A DNA stretch of 64,000 nucleotides from an uncultured bacterium (GTDB lineage: Bacteria; Planctomycetota; JAJSAM01; JAJVHW01). The number at the start of each line of letters is the position of its first letter. Position 1 is the first letter of the stretch. Below, one piece after another: positions 22,284-30,055 of the stretch. Both the position numbers and the translations under genes were made by a program. The stretch lies in NCBI GenBank assembly GCA_937996235.1, contig CALKVK010000017.1, positions 1 to 64,000 of the forward strand. Reading direction: 5' to 3'. The notes beneath the pieces were generated by a model that was given only the letters and a program-made list of their open reading frames with translations, made no database searches and was not told where the DNA came from.

Positions 22284-23111
22284 GTGAACTCGGTCGAGCC
22301 GGTCGGTGCGGGAGTGGTGGAGGCGCAGACGTCGCTGCGAGCCCCCGTGGTCCCCGTCGTGGAGCTCGTCATCCCGTGCCTCAACGAGGCGCACGTGCTC
22401 GAGAAGAGCGTGACGAAGATCCGCTCCTGGCTGCGCGTGAACTTCCCGTACCGCTGGCGGCTGCTGATCGCGGACAACGGCTCGACCGACGGCACCATCG
22501 ACGTCGCCGAGCGCCTCGCGCGCGAGCTCGAGGACGTGCGCTGCGTGCGCATCCCGCAGCGCGGCCGCGGGCGCGCGCTCAACATGGTCTGGACGCAGAG
22601 CGACGCCGACGTGATGGCGTACTCCGACGTGGACGTCTCGACCGACCTCGCGGCGCTCGAGCCGATGTGCCGCGCGATCCTCGAGGACGGCTACGACATG
22701 GCCGTCGGCTCGCGCCTCATGCGCGAGTCCGACATCGTCCGCGGCGCCAAGCGCGAGTTCATCTCGCGCAGCTACAACCTCATCGTGAAGGCGCTCCTCT
22801 TCACGCGCTTCAGCGACGCGCAGTGCGGCTTCAAGGCCGTCGGGCGGCGAGTGGCGCGCGAGGTCGTCCCGCACGTCAAGGACACGGGCTGGTTCTTCGA
22901 CACCGAGCTGCTCGTGCTCTGCGAGAAGCTCGGCTATCGCGTGAAGGACGTCCCCGTGCGCTGGGTGGACGACGAGGACAGCCGCGTGAAGATCGTCTCG
23001 ACGGCGATCGAGGACCTGAAGGGCGTGGCGCGCCTCGCGCGCTACCTCTGGACGGGCCGCATGCGTCCCGGGCGCGCGCCCTGGTGGGACGCGTCCAAGA
23101 AGGCGAGCTGA
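22284..23111 (+). CDS. GT2 family glycosyltransferase
   Basis: 275 residues from GTG at 22284 with GGAGGGC upstream. GT-A fold: VELVIPCLNEAHVLEKSV (about 27-44), IADNGSTDGT (about 66-75), MAYSDVDVST (the D-x-D metal block, about 109-118), and GFKAVGRRVAREVVPHV in the acceptor half. No C-terminal membrane helices, so cytoplasmic or peripheral, like dolichyl/polyprenyl-phosphate mannose-synthase-type enzymes. It would load a sugar on a lipid carrier for the GT-C enzymes encoded nearby (inference). Confidence 0.85.
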   Translation: MNSVEPVGAGVVEAQTSLRAPVVPVVELVIPCLNEAHVLEKSVTKIRSWLRVNFPYRWRLLIADNGSTDGTIDVAERLARELEDVRCVRIPQRGRGRALNMVWTQSDADVMAYSDVDVSTDLAALEPMCRAILEDGYDMAVGSRLMRESDIVRGAKREFISRSYNLIVKALLFTRFSDAQCGFKAVGRRVAREVVPHVKDTGWFFDTELLVLCEKLGYRVKDVPVRWVDDEDSRVKIVSTAIEDLKGVARLARYLWTGRMRPGRAPWWDASKKAS

Positions 23112-23133
23112 GAGGCCTCGCCGCGGCGCGGCG

Positions 23134-24741
23134 TCAGGCGCACAGCTCGGCGATGCGCGTCGCGTTCGCCATCAGCGTGAACGTCAGGTTCTTCGCGGGC
23201 AGCGCGGGGAACGTCGAGCCGTCGGCGACCCAGAGGTTCTCGAAGTCGCGCACGCGGCACGTCGCGTCGGTCGTGAACGGCGCCGGCGTCGCCTGCATCG
23301 GCAGCGTGCCCGTGTAGTGCACGCTCGCGCCCATCGGGCGCACGTGCACCATGCCGCGCGGGGCGATGCAGCCGAGCGCGCGGAGCGCGCCGCGCAGCCG
23401 CGCGAGCGTCGCCTGGATGCGCTCCGCCTCGCCCGGCGGCGGCGCGTACTCGACGACGAGCCGCGTGCGGTCGCCGTCGGCCTCGAGCGTCACGCGGTTC
23501 CCCGGGCGGCGGCGGTCGGGGAAGTTGACGTTGAGCAGCGCCAGCGCCGCGCGCACGTCGCGGAACGCGCGGAGCGCCGTCCCGAGCGACGTCGGGATGC
23601 TCTGCACGACCGGGTGGACGAGCGCCGTCTTGAGCGTCGTGACGAGCCCGTGCACGTTCTCGAACGGGTCCTCGGCGGTCAGTGCGAGCGCGAGCTGGTG
23701 GTACTGGAAGCTGCGCGGCTCGTGGGCGTGGCCGATCCGCGACAGCGTCACGAACGGCATCATCACCTGACGGTTGTCGGAGAGCCCGGCGAGCGCGACG
23801 TCGCCCGCTCCGGCGCGGCGCAGCGAGTCGAGCACGATCTTCGCCGTGCAGAGGGTGCCCGCCGCGAGCACGAGCGTGCCCGTCTCGAACGAGCGCGCGG
23901 CACCGGTGGCGATGTCGGTCGCGTGCACGCGCGCGATGCGTCCGCCGTCGCCGCACGTGAAGTGCTCGACGCGCACGCCCGGCACGTACGTGAACGCGGG
24001 GTGCGCGCGCAGGGCGCGCAGCGTGACCGACGGCGTGTAGAACGCGTCGGTGGGGCAGCCCCAGAGGCAGCGGCCGAGGCGGTCGCACGCGGGGCGGTCC
24101 GCGAGCGGGCGGCTCAGGACGGCGCTGCGCGCGCGCCCGAGGTAGAGCCCGTGGCGCGTGTTCATGCGCTCGCGCCGGGCGGCGTACGCATCGAGGAGCG
24201 CCGCGGAGTGCCCGTCGAGGTCGAGCGGCGGCTGCAGACCGTCGTGCGGCGGCAGGAACGGCGCGAGGTCGTCGGCCGTGCCCGACACGCCGATCCGGCG
24301 GGCGACGCGCTCGTACCACGGGGCGAACTCCGCGAAGTCGAACGGGAACTCGCGCAGGTCGGCGTCGTTGAACGTGTAGGAGCCGCCCGTCCAGGCCTCG
24401 GCGAGGCCGCCCGTCGCGAACGAGAAGAGCGGCGCGAAGCCGCGCGCGCGTGCCGTCACGCCGCCGGTCTGCCGGAAGACGTACTCCTTGCCGGGCGGGA
24501 AGCCGTAGTACTCGCCGTCGTGGCCGGGGAGGATCAGCGACCCGAAGTCCGCGCCGAGGAAGTACGCGAACGGGTCCGCGTGCCGCGCCTTGACGCCCGC
24601 GAGGTCCGCGTCCGGCAGGACGGGCTGCTCGCGCGCGTGGCCGACGTCGAGCAGCGTCACCCGGCGGCCCTTCTCGAGCGCCGTCACGGCGAAGTGCAGG
24701 CCGCTCGCGCCCGAACCGACGACGACGAGCGGGTCGTTCAC
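23134..24741 (-). CDS. GMC-type FAD oxidoreductase
   Basis: 535 residues. Start GTG at 24741 overlaps the stop of the preceding gene by four bases (GTGA). The N-terminal Rossmann block VVGSGASGLHFAVTALEKG binds FAD, and CLWGCPTDAFY occurs around residue 225. The C-terminal GMC signature has HYTGTLPM and LWVADGSTFPALPAKNLTFT (about 500-519), where the histidine/asparagine pair is catalytic in the family. It probably oxidises an alcohol group of a sugar, lipid or polyol. Last gene of a three-gene operon with an SDR enzyme. Confidence 0.84.
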   Translation of the reverse strand: MNDPLVVVGSGASGLHFAVTALEKGRRVTLLDVGHAREQPVLPDADLAGVKARHADPFAYFLGADFGSLILPGHDGEYYGFPPGKEYVFRQTGGVTARARGFAPLFSFATGGLAEAWTGGSYTFNDADLREFPFDFAEFAPWYERVARRIGVSGTADDLAPFLPPHDGLQPPLDLDGHSAALLDAYAARRERMNTRHGLYLGRARSAVLSRPLADRPACDRLGRCLWGCPTDAFYTPSVTLRALRAHPAFTYVPGVRVEHFTCGDGGRIARVHATDIATGAARSFETGTLVLAAGTLCTAKIVLDSLRRAGAGDVALAGLSDNRQVMMPFVTLSRIGHAHEPRSFQYHQLALALTAEDPFENVHGLVTTLKTALVHPVVQSIPTSLGTALRAFRDVRAALALLNVNFPDRRRPGNRVTLEADGDRTRLVVEYAPPPGEAERIQATLARLRGALRALGCIAPRGMVHVRPMGASVHYTGTLPMQATPAPFTTDATCRVRDFENLWVADGSTFPALPAKNLTFTLMANATRIAELCA

Positions 24742-25175
24742 GCGCGCGGCTCCGGCAGGATCAGGGCGCAGACGTGGAGCGGCCCGAGGACGAGCGTCGC
24801 GGCGACGGCGAGCAGCGCCTCGGCCGTGCCCTCCCAGACGAGCCGCGCGAGGCCGAGCGCGGCGCCGCCCCTGCGCGGCGCGTCCACCGCCGCGTACGTC
24901 TCGGGCGCGCACTCGAGCAGCGCGAGCAGGAGCACCATGCGGCGGCGCAGCGCGCCGCCCTTGCGGAAGCGCGCGGCGTAGGCGTCGGTGGCGCGTGCGC
25001 AGAGCGGGTGCACGCGCGCCGCGGCGAGCAGCAGGCGGTCGGCGCGCGTGACGGGGGCGTCGTCGTGCGCGAGGAAGCGCGCGTACGCCGCCCGCACGCG
25101 CTCGCCGGCGGCGCAGCCCGCGAGCGCGCGCGCGAACGTCTCCGCCTCGCGCCCGAGGAGCGCCGCGTCAGCCAC
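24738..25175 (-). CDS. Hypothetical protein between SDR and GMC oxidoreductase
   Basis: 145 residues, GTG start, Ala/Arg-rich and helical, with one C-terminal hydrophobic segment (about 117-140). It overlaps both neighbours (eight bases with the SDR gene, four with the oxidoreductase), so all three are translated together. Small helical partners next to GMC dehydrogenases often act as accessory or anchoring subunits; that role is possible here but the sequence shows no known accessory family. Confidence 0.65.
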   Translation of the reverse strand: MADAALLGREAETFARALAGCAAGERVRAAYARFLAHDDAPVTRADRLLLAAARVHPLCARATDAYAARFRKGGALRRRMVLLLALLECAPETYAAVDAPRRGGAALGLARLVWEGTAEALLAVAATLVLGPLHVCALILPEPRA

Positions 25176-26064
25176 GCGCGCACGCCTCGCGGAGCACGTC
25201 GTCGAGGGCGCGGCGCGGGGCCGTGCGCAGAGCGTCGAGCGGGCCCGGCCGCGCGACGCCGTCGTTCAGGAAGGTCGCGATCTGGCCGGCCGTCAGCGGC
25301 AGGAGCGGACGGAGCAGAGGCTCGACGAGCCCGAGCAGCCCGCGCACGGGGCGTGCGGGCAGGTGCAGCACGCGCGCCGCGCCGCGCCCGGCCGCCGTGC
25401 GGATGCGGCGCAGCAGCTCCTCGATCGTGACGACGTCGGCGCCGCCCGAGTCGACGCACGAGCCGGCGGCGCCCTCGCCGCGGGCGAGCAGCAGCAGGTC
25501 GGCGGCGAGATCCGCCACCGCGACCGGCTGCACGCGCGCGCGCCCGTCGCCGAAGACCGGCACGACCGGCGCGCACGCGAGCTTGGCGAGCCCCGTCAGC
25601 ACGGGCGCGTCACGCCCCACGACCATCGTCGGCCGCACGATCACCGCCCCGGGCGCCGCGCCTCGCACCAGCTCCTCGGCCTCGGCCTTCGTCGCGGCGT
25701 AGGGATAGTGCGGGCGTTCGCGGAACGCGACCGCGACCGTGCTCACGTGCACCACGCGCGCGACGCCCGCCGCGCGCGCGGCGTCGAGCACGCGGCGCGT
25801 GCCCTCGACGTGGACGCGACGGTACGCGTCCGGCGCTGCCTTGCCCGTCACGGCGGCGAGGTGGACGACGGCGCGGCAGCCGGCGAGCGCGCGCGTCCAC
25901 GGACCGTCCGCGGTGACGTCGCCCGCCACCCACGTGACGCCGTCCGCAGGAGCCGCGGGCGGCGTGCGCGCGAGCGCGACGACCGGCACGGCGGCGGCGC
26001 GCGCGGCGGCGACGAACGCGCGACCGACGTAGCCCGTCGCACCCGTCACGAACACAGCGTCCAA
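25168..26064 (-). CDS. NAD-dependent epimerase/SDR-family oxidoreductase
   Basis: 298 residues. TTG start at 26064 is supported by GGGAGG six bases upstream. VFVTGATGYVGRAF (residues 4-17) is the Rossmann GxxGxxG site. YPYAATKAEAEELV (about 133-146) is the catalytic Tyr-x-x-x-Lys block, preceded by HVSTVAV. Extended SDR of the atypical NAD(P)H-binding group that acts on isoprenoid, flavonoid or sugar-nucleotide substrates. First gene of the operon with the hypothetical protein and the GMC oxidoreductase. Confidence 0.82.
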   Translation of the reverse strand: MDAVFVTGATGYVGRAFVAAARAAAVPVVALARTPPAAPADGVTWVAGDVTADGPWTRALAGCRAVVHLAAVTGKAAPDAYRRVHVEGTRRVLDAARAAGVARVVHVSTVAVAFRERPHYPYAATKAEAEELVRGAAPGAVIVRPTMVVGRDAPVLTGLAKLACAPVVPVFGDGRARVQPVAVADLAADLLLLARGEGAAGSCVDSGGADVVTIEELLRRIRTAAGRGAARVLHLPARPVRGLLGLVEPLLRPLLPLTAGQIATFLNDGVARPGPLDALRTAPRRALDDVLREACARG

Positions 26065-26316
26065 GCACTGCCTCCCGCTGCGCCGTATCGCAGTGCGCGG
26101 TCTTCGACCGCGCCGGCTTCCGGTGCGCCGTCTTGCTGCGGCGGCCGCCACCGCGGCGGCACGATAGGACTGCGTCGGACACGCGTCAAACGCCCACGAG
26201 GACGTCGGGAGACCACCCGCCCCAACCTGAGCGCGCGGACGCGCGCCTCCAGCTTCTGCGCCGCCGGTCCGATGGAGATAGGGGCAGCCCGCACGCGGGA
26301 GGGAGTTCGCACGCTC
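26065..26316. promoter_or_regulatory. Divergent promoter region
   Basis: A 252-bp gap between the reverse SDR operon and the forward glycosyltransferase operon. Forward side: GATAGGACT at about 26164 is a weak -10-like match, and GGGAGGGAG precedes the ATG at 26317. Reverse side: GGGAGG precedes the TTG start. Exact hexamers cannot be assigned with confidence. Confidence 0.35.
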
Positions 26317-27234
26317 ATGTCCGGCAACGAGTCCACAGACGCGCGTCGGCACGAGCTGCAGCTCTCGGTCGTGATCCCCGCGTACAACGAGGAGCTCGCG
26401 ATCGAGAAGGAGATCGCCGGCCTGCACGAGGTGCTGCGCGCGACGGGCCTCTCGTACGAGGTGATCGTCGTCGACGACGGCTCGAAGGACCGCACGGCCG
26501 AGATCGCCGCACGCTGCGAGTGCCGCCTCCTGCGCAACGGCCGCAACCGCGGGTACGGCGCCTCCCTCAAGCGCGGCATCGCGGCCGCCCACGCGGAGCG
26601 CATCCTCATCACCGACGCCGACGGCACGTACCCGCCGTCGTCGATCCCGGCGCTCCTCGCGCAGGCCGACGCGTACGACATGGTGGTCGGCGCGCGCACG
26701 GGCGCGAACGTCCACCACTCGCTCGTGCGCGCGCCCGCGAAGCTCGTGCTGCGCAAGCTCGCGAGCTTCCTCGCCGGTCAGAACATTCCCGACCTGAACT
26801 CCGGCATGCGCGTGCTGCGGCGCAGCCACGTGCAGATGTTCTCGCGCATCCTGCCCGCGGGCTTCTCGTTCACCACGACCATCACGCTCGCGCTGCTGTG
26901 CACCGACCGGACGGTGGGCTACGTGTCCGTCGACTACGGCAAGCGCACGGGCTCGTCGAAGATCCGGCCGACGCACGCGTACCACTTCCTGATCCTCATC
27001 CTGCGCGTGATCGTGCTCTTCAACCCGCTCAAGGTGTTCCTGCCGCTCGGCGCCTTCTCGTTCCTCGTCGGCGTCGCGAAGTTCGTCTACGACGTGCACC
27101 TCGACAACCTCAGCGAGACCGCGGTGATGGGCCTGCTCGGCGGCGTGATCGTGTGGTCGGTCGGGCTGCTCGCGGACCAGAACGCGCGCCTCAACCTCGA
27201 GCGATGGGACACGGCGGAACCGTCGACGGAGTGA
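26317..27234 (+). CDS. GT2 family glycosyltransferase with C-terminal membrane helices
   Basis: 305 residues (an in-frame ATG at 26272 lacks a ribosome binding site). GT-A blocks: LSVVIPAYNEELAIEKEI (about 19-36), VIVVDDGSKDRT, ITDADGTYPPSS (D-x-D, about 97-108) and SGMRVLRRSHVQMF. The last 75 residues contain two membrane helices. This is the polyprenyl-phosphate glucosyl/mannosyl-transferase type (DPM1/GtrB-like). The next gene overlaps its stop by four bases and encodes a flippase-like protein, a common pairing for lipid-linked sugar export. Confidence 0.85.
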   Translation: MSGNESTDARRHELQLSVVIPAYNEELAIEKEIAGLHEVLRATGLSYEVIVVDDGSKDRTAEIAARCECRLLRNGRNRGYGASLKRGIAAAHAERILITDADGTYPPSSIPALLAQADAYDMVVGARTGANVHHSLVRAPAKLVLRKLASFLAGQNIPDLNSGMRVLRRSHVQMFSRILPAGFSFTTTITLALLCTDRTVGYVSVDYGKRTGSSKIRPTHAYHFLILILRVIVLFNPLKVFLPLGAFSFLVGVAKFVYDVHLDNLSETAVMGLLGGVIVWSVGLLADQNARLNLERWDTAEPSTE

Positions 27235-28205
27235 ACGCGGCGCCGGAGCGGCGCTGGGGCCGCTTCGCGTTGCGCATCGTCGCGAGCCTCGCCGTCCTCG
27301 GCGTGGTGCTCGCCTTCATCGACACCGACCGCGCGCTCGCGGCGTTCCGCCAGCTCCGACCGTGGACGTGGTGCGTCGCGCTCGGCGCGTTCCTCTTCCT
27401 GCACGTGCTGAGCGCGCTCAAGTGGCGCTACCTGCTCGCGCTCGCGGGCGCGCGCATCGACGCGCGCACCGCGCTGGCGTGCCACGGCGCGGGGCTCTTC
27501 GGCAACCTCTGCCTGCCCTCCCTGATCGGCGGCGACCTCCTGCGTGCCGGTCTCGCGCTGCGCGCCACGCCCGCGCGCACCGCGGTCGTCGTCGGCTCGC
27601 TCGCCGACCGCGTCGCCGACCTGACCGCGCTCGTCGCCGTCGCCGCCGCCGCGACGGCCGCCGTCGGCACCGGGTCCGGCTCGTCGCCGCGCGCGCTCCC
27701 GATCGCCGCGGTCGTGCTGGCCGTGGGGGCGGTCGGTCCCGTCCTCACGCTGCACGTGCTCGTCCGCACGCGGCTCGTGCGGCGCCTCCCGCGCAAGGTC
27801 GCGCGGCGCGTGCTCGAGGTGGCCGGCGCGGTGCGCACGATGCGCCGGACGCCGTGGCGCGCGGCGGCCGCGTGGTGCGCGTGCGTGGCGATCCAGTCGG
27901 GCTTCGTGCTCGTGAACATCTGGCTCGGGCGCGCGCTCGGGATGGACCTGACGACAGGCCAGTGGTTCCTCGTCTGGCCGCTCGCGAAGATCGCCGCCAT
28001 GCTGCCCGTCAGCTTCGGCGGTCTCGGCGTCCGCGAGGCCGCGTTCGCGTCGCTCGTCGGGCCGTTCAGCCGTCACTCGCAGGATCTCGCGGTGGCGCAG
28101 TCGCTCGTGTGGCAGAGCGTGCTCATCGTCGGCGGGCTCGTCGCGGGCGCGTGGTCGGCGCTGACGTCGCCGCGCCCGGCCGCCGCCGCGGCGGACACCG
28201 CGTGA
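27231..28205 (+). CDS. LPG-synthase-TM / UPF0104-type membrane protein (flippase-like)
   Basis: 324 residues from GTG at 27231, chosen because it overlaps the upstream stop as GTGA (an ATG at 27204 adds nine residues). About seven membrane helices. Family marks are SALKWRYLL (about 55-63), GLFGNLCLPSLIGGDLLRA (about 80-98), SLADRVADL and PVSFGGLGVREAAF (about 255-268). Members occur fused to MprF or next to GT2 enzymes and are thought to move lipid-linked sugars or phospholipids across the membrane. Confidence 0.83.
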   Translation: MNAAPERRWGRFALRIVASLAVLGVVLAFIDTDRALAAFRQLRPWTWCVALGAFLFLHVLSALKWRYLLALAGARIDARTALACHGAGLFGNLCLPSLIGGDLLRAGLALRATPARTAVVVGSLADRVADLTALVAVAAAATAAVGTGSGSSPRALPIAAVVLAVGAVGPVLTLHVLVRTRLVRRLPRKVARRVLEVAGAVRTMRRTPWRAAAAWCACVAIQSGFVLVNIWLGRALGMDLTTGQWFLVWPLAKIAAMLPVSFGGLGVREAAFASLVGPFSRHSQDLAVAQSLVWQSVLIVGGLVAGAWSALTSPRPAAAAADTA

Positions 28206-28209
28206 CGTC

Positions 28210-29910
28210 ATGACCGGCGACGTGCTCCCGCCCGCACGGCGCGGCCTTCTCGCACCGGCCGCGCTGCTCGCGCTCGCTGCGGTCGCGCTGCCGCAGTCGT
28301 GGCTGACGGGCACGCTCGGAGCGGAGGACCCGGCCGGGCTCCGCACCGGCGCGTGGCTGCTGCGCGGCGCGCTCCTCGCCGTGGCGGGGCTGCTCGCGCT
28401 CGCGCCGCGGCTCGAGCGCACGCCGAGCCGGGGTGCGCCGACGGGGGGCGCGTCGGACGCGCTGCCGTGGACGCGACGCGAGACGCTCGCGCTCGTCGCG
28501 CTCACGGCGCTCGCGCTGGCGCTGCGGCTCGTCCGCGTCGGTACGCCGCTCTGGTTCGACGAGATCTGGATGCTGCGCGACTCCGTGCGGCCTCCGCTCG
28601 CCGAGACGCTGCGCACCTTCGCCTCCGACAACAACCACCCGCTCTACTCGGCGCTCGCCACGCTCTCCGTGCGCGCGTTCGGGACCGAGGCGCCCTGGGC
28701 GCTGCGGCTCCCCGCGGTCCTGTTCGGCGCCGCGTGCGTCCCGGCGGTGCACGTGCTCGGGCGCGTGCGCTTCGGCCGCGCGACCGCGTTCGCCGCGGCC
28801 GCGGTGACGGCCTGTGCGTTCCACCACGTCTTCTTCGCGCAGAACGCGCGCGGCTACTCGGGGCTGCTGCTCTTCACGCTGCTCTCCTCGCACCACCTGC
28901 TGCGTGCGCTGCACGGCGCGCGGCGCCGCGACTGGCTCCTGCACGGCGTCTACCTGGCGCTGTGCGTCGCGCTCCACCTGACCGGCGTCTTCACCGCGGT
29001 GGGACACGTCGCCGTGATCGCGTGGAGCGCGTGGCGCCGACCCGCGGGGACGGCGCCCGGCGGTGTGCGCGCGGCGCTGCTCGGTCTGGGCCTCGCCACG
29101 CTGCTCGGCTTCGCGGCGTACGCGCTCGTCTTCCCGCAGGTCGTGCACTTCTTCCTGCTGCGCCCCGACCGCGTGGCCGTCGAGGCCGAGTGGACGAATC
29201 CGCTCTGGGCGGTCGACGCCGCCGCAGAGAGCCTCGGTCTCGGCGTCGCGCTCGGACGCGCGGTCGTGGCCGCCGGCGCGCTCGGACTGCTCGCGAGCCT
29301 GCGGCCCGCGTGGCGCCGGGATCCCGGCATCGTGCTGCTCCTGGTCGTGCCGGCGGTCGCCGTCGCGGCGGCCATGCTCGGGCTCGGCCGCAACCTCTGG
29401 CCGCGGCTCTTCTACTTCCTCGCCGGCTTCGGGACGCTCGTGGCGCTCGAGGCGGCCGTGACCGCCGCGCGCGTGGCCGTGCGCCTGCTGCGTGCGCCGA
29501 CGCCGCTCGCCTCGCGTGCGCCGTGGGCGGCGTGCGTGCTGGTGGTCTGCGCCGCCGCGTCGACGCTGCCGCGCGCGTACGCGCTGCCGAAGCAGGACTA
29601 CGCGGCCGCGGAGGCGTGGGTGGCGGCGCACCGCGCCCCCGGCGAGCCGGTCGCGGCGGCCGGCGAGATGACCGTCGTCGTGTACCGCGACTGGATCGTC
29701 ACCGACTGGGCCGAGCTCCGGACGCTCGAGGACTTCCAGCGGCTGTTCCCGCCCGGGCGCACCGGCTTCGTCGTCTACGCCTTCCCGGTGTTCGTGCGAT
29801 CGAGGCTGCCGGACGTCTGGAGCGAGCTCGAGAGGCGCGGACGCGAGGTGCACGTGGTGCCCGCGGCGATCGGCGGGGGCGAGGTCCACATCGTGCGCAT
29901 CGGCGACTGA
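28210..29910 (+). CDS. GT39/ArnT-like GT-C glycosyltransferase
   Basis: 566 residues, starting four bases after the upstream stop. About eleven membrane helices. The first large outer loop begins PLWFDEIWMLRDS (about residues 113-125), whose Asp-Glu pair is the GT-C catalytic motif, followed by DNNHPLYSAL. AQNARGYSG (about 210) is typical of the mannosyl/arabinosyl-transferase group. It completes a three-gene set: GT2 charges a lipid carrier, the flippase-like protein turns it over, and this enzyme transfers the sugar outside (inference from order and families). Confidence 0.82.
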   Translation: MTGDVLPPARRGLLAPAALLALAAVALPQSWLTGTLGAEDPAGLRTGAWLLRGALLAVAGLLALAPRLERTPSRGAPTGGASDALPWTRRETLALVALTALALALRLVRVGTPLWFDEIWMLRDSVRPPLAETLRTFASDNNHPLYSALATLSVRAFGTEAPWALRLPAVLFGAACVPAVHVLGRVRFGRATAFAAAAVTACAFHHVFFAQNARGYSGLLLFTLLSSHHLLRALHGARRRDWLLHGVYLALCVALHLTGVFTAVGHVAVIAWSAWRRPAGTAPGGVRAALLGLGLATLLGFAAYALVFPQVVHFFLLRPDRVAVEAEWTNPLWAVDAAAESLGLGVALGRAVVAAGALGLLASLRPAWRRDPGIVLLLVVPAVAVAAAMLGLGRNLWPRLFYFLAGFGTLVALEAAVTAARVAVRLLRAPTPLASRAPWAACVLVVCAAASTLPRAYALPKQDYAAAEAWVAAHRAPGEPVAAAGEMTVVVYRDWIVTDWAELRTLEDFQRLFPPGRTGFVVYAFPVFVRSRLPDVWSELERRGREVHVVPAAIGGGEVHIVRIGD

Positions 29911-29968
29911 TGCCGATACCCGGGAGGGGGCCGCCGGCGGCCGGCGCCTTCCCCGGCAGCACTGCGGC

Positions 29969-29974
29969 TATACT
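29969..29974 (+). promoter_or_regulatory. Possible -10 element TATACT
   Basis: TATACT lies 82 bp upstream of the glycoside-hydrolase-like gene at 30056, in a GC-rich spacer. It is the best sigma-70-like -10 in this stretch; no good -35 hexamer is seen at the right distance. Confidence 0.3.
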
Positions 29975-30055
29975 CGGGGGCGTCCCGGAGGGCGGAACGG
30001 CGGCAGCGGAGCGCCGCTCGGCGCTGCCTCCTCGCCTCCGTGCGGAGTGAAGACG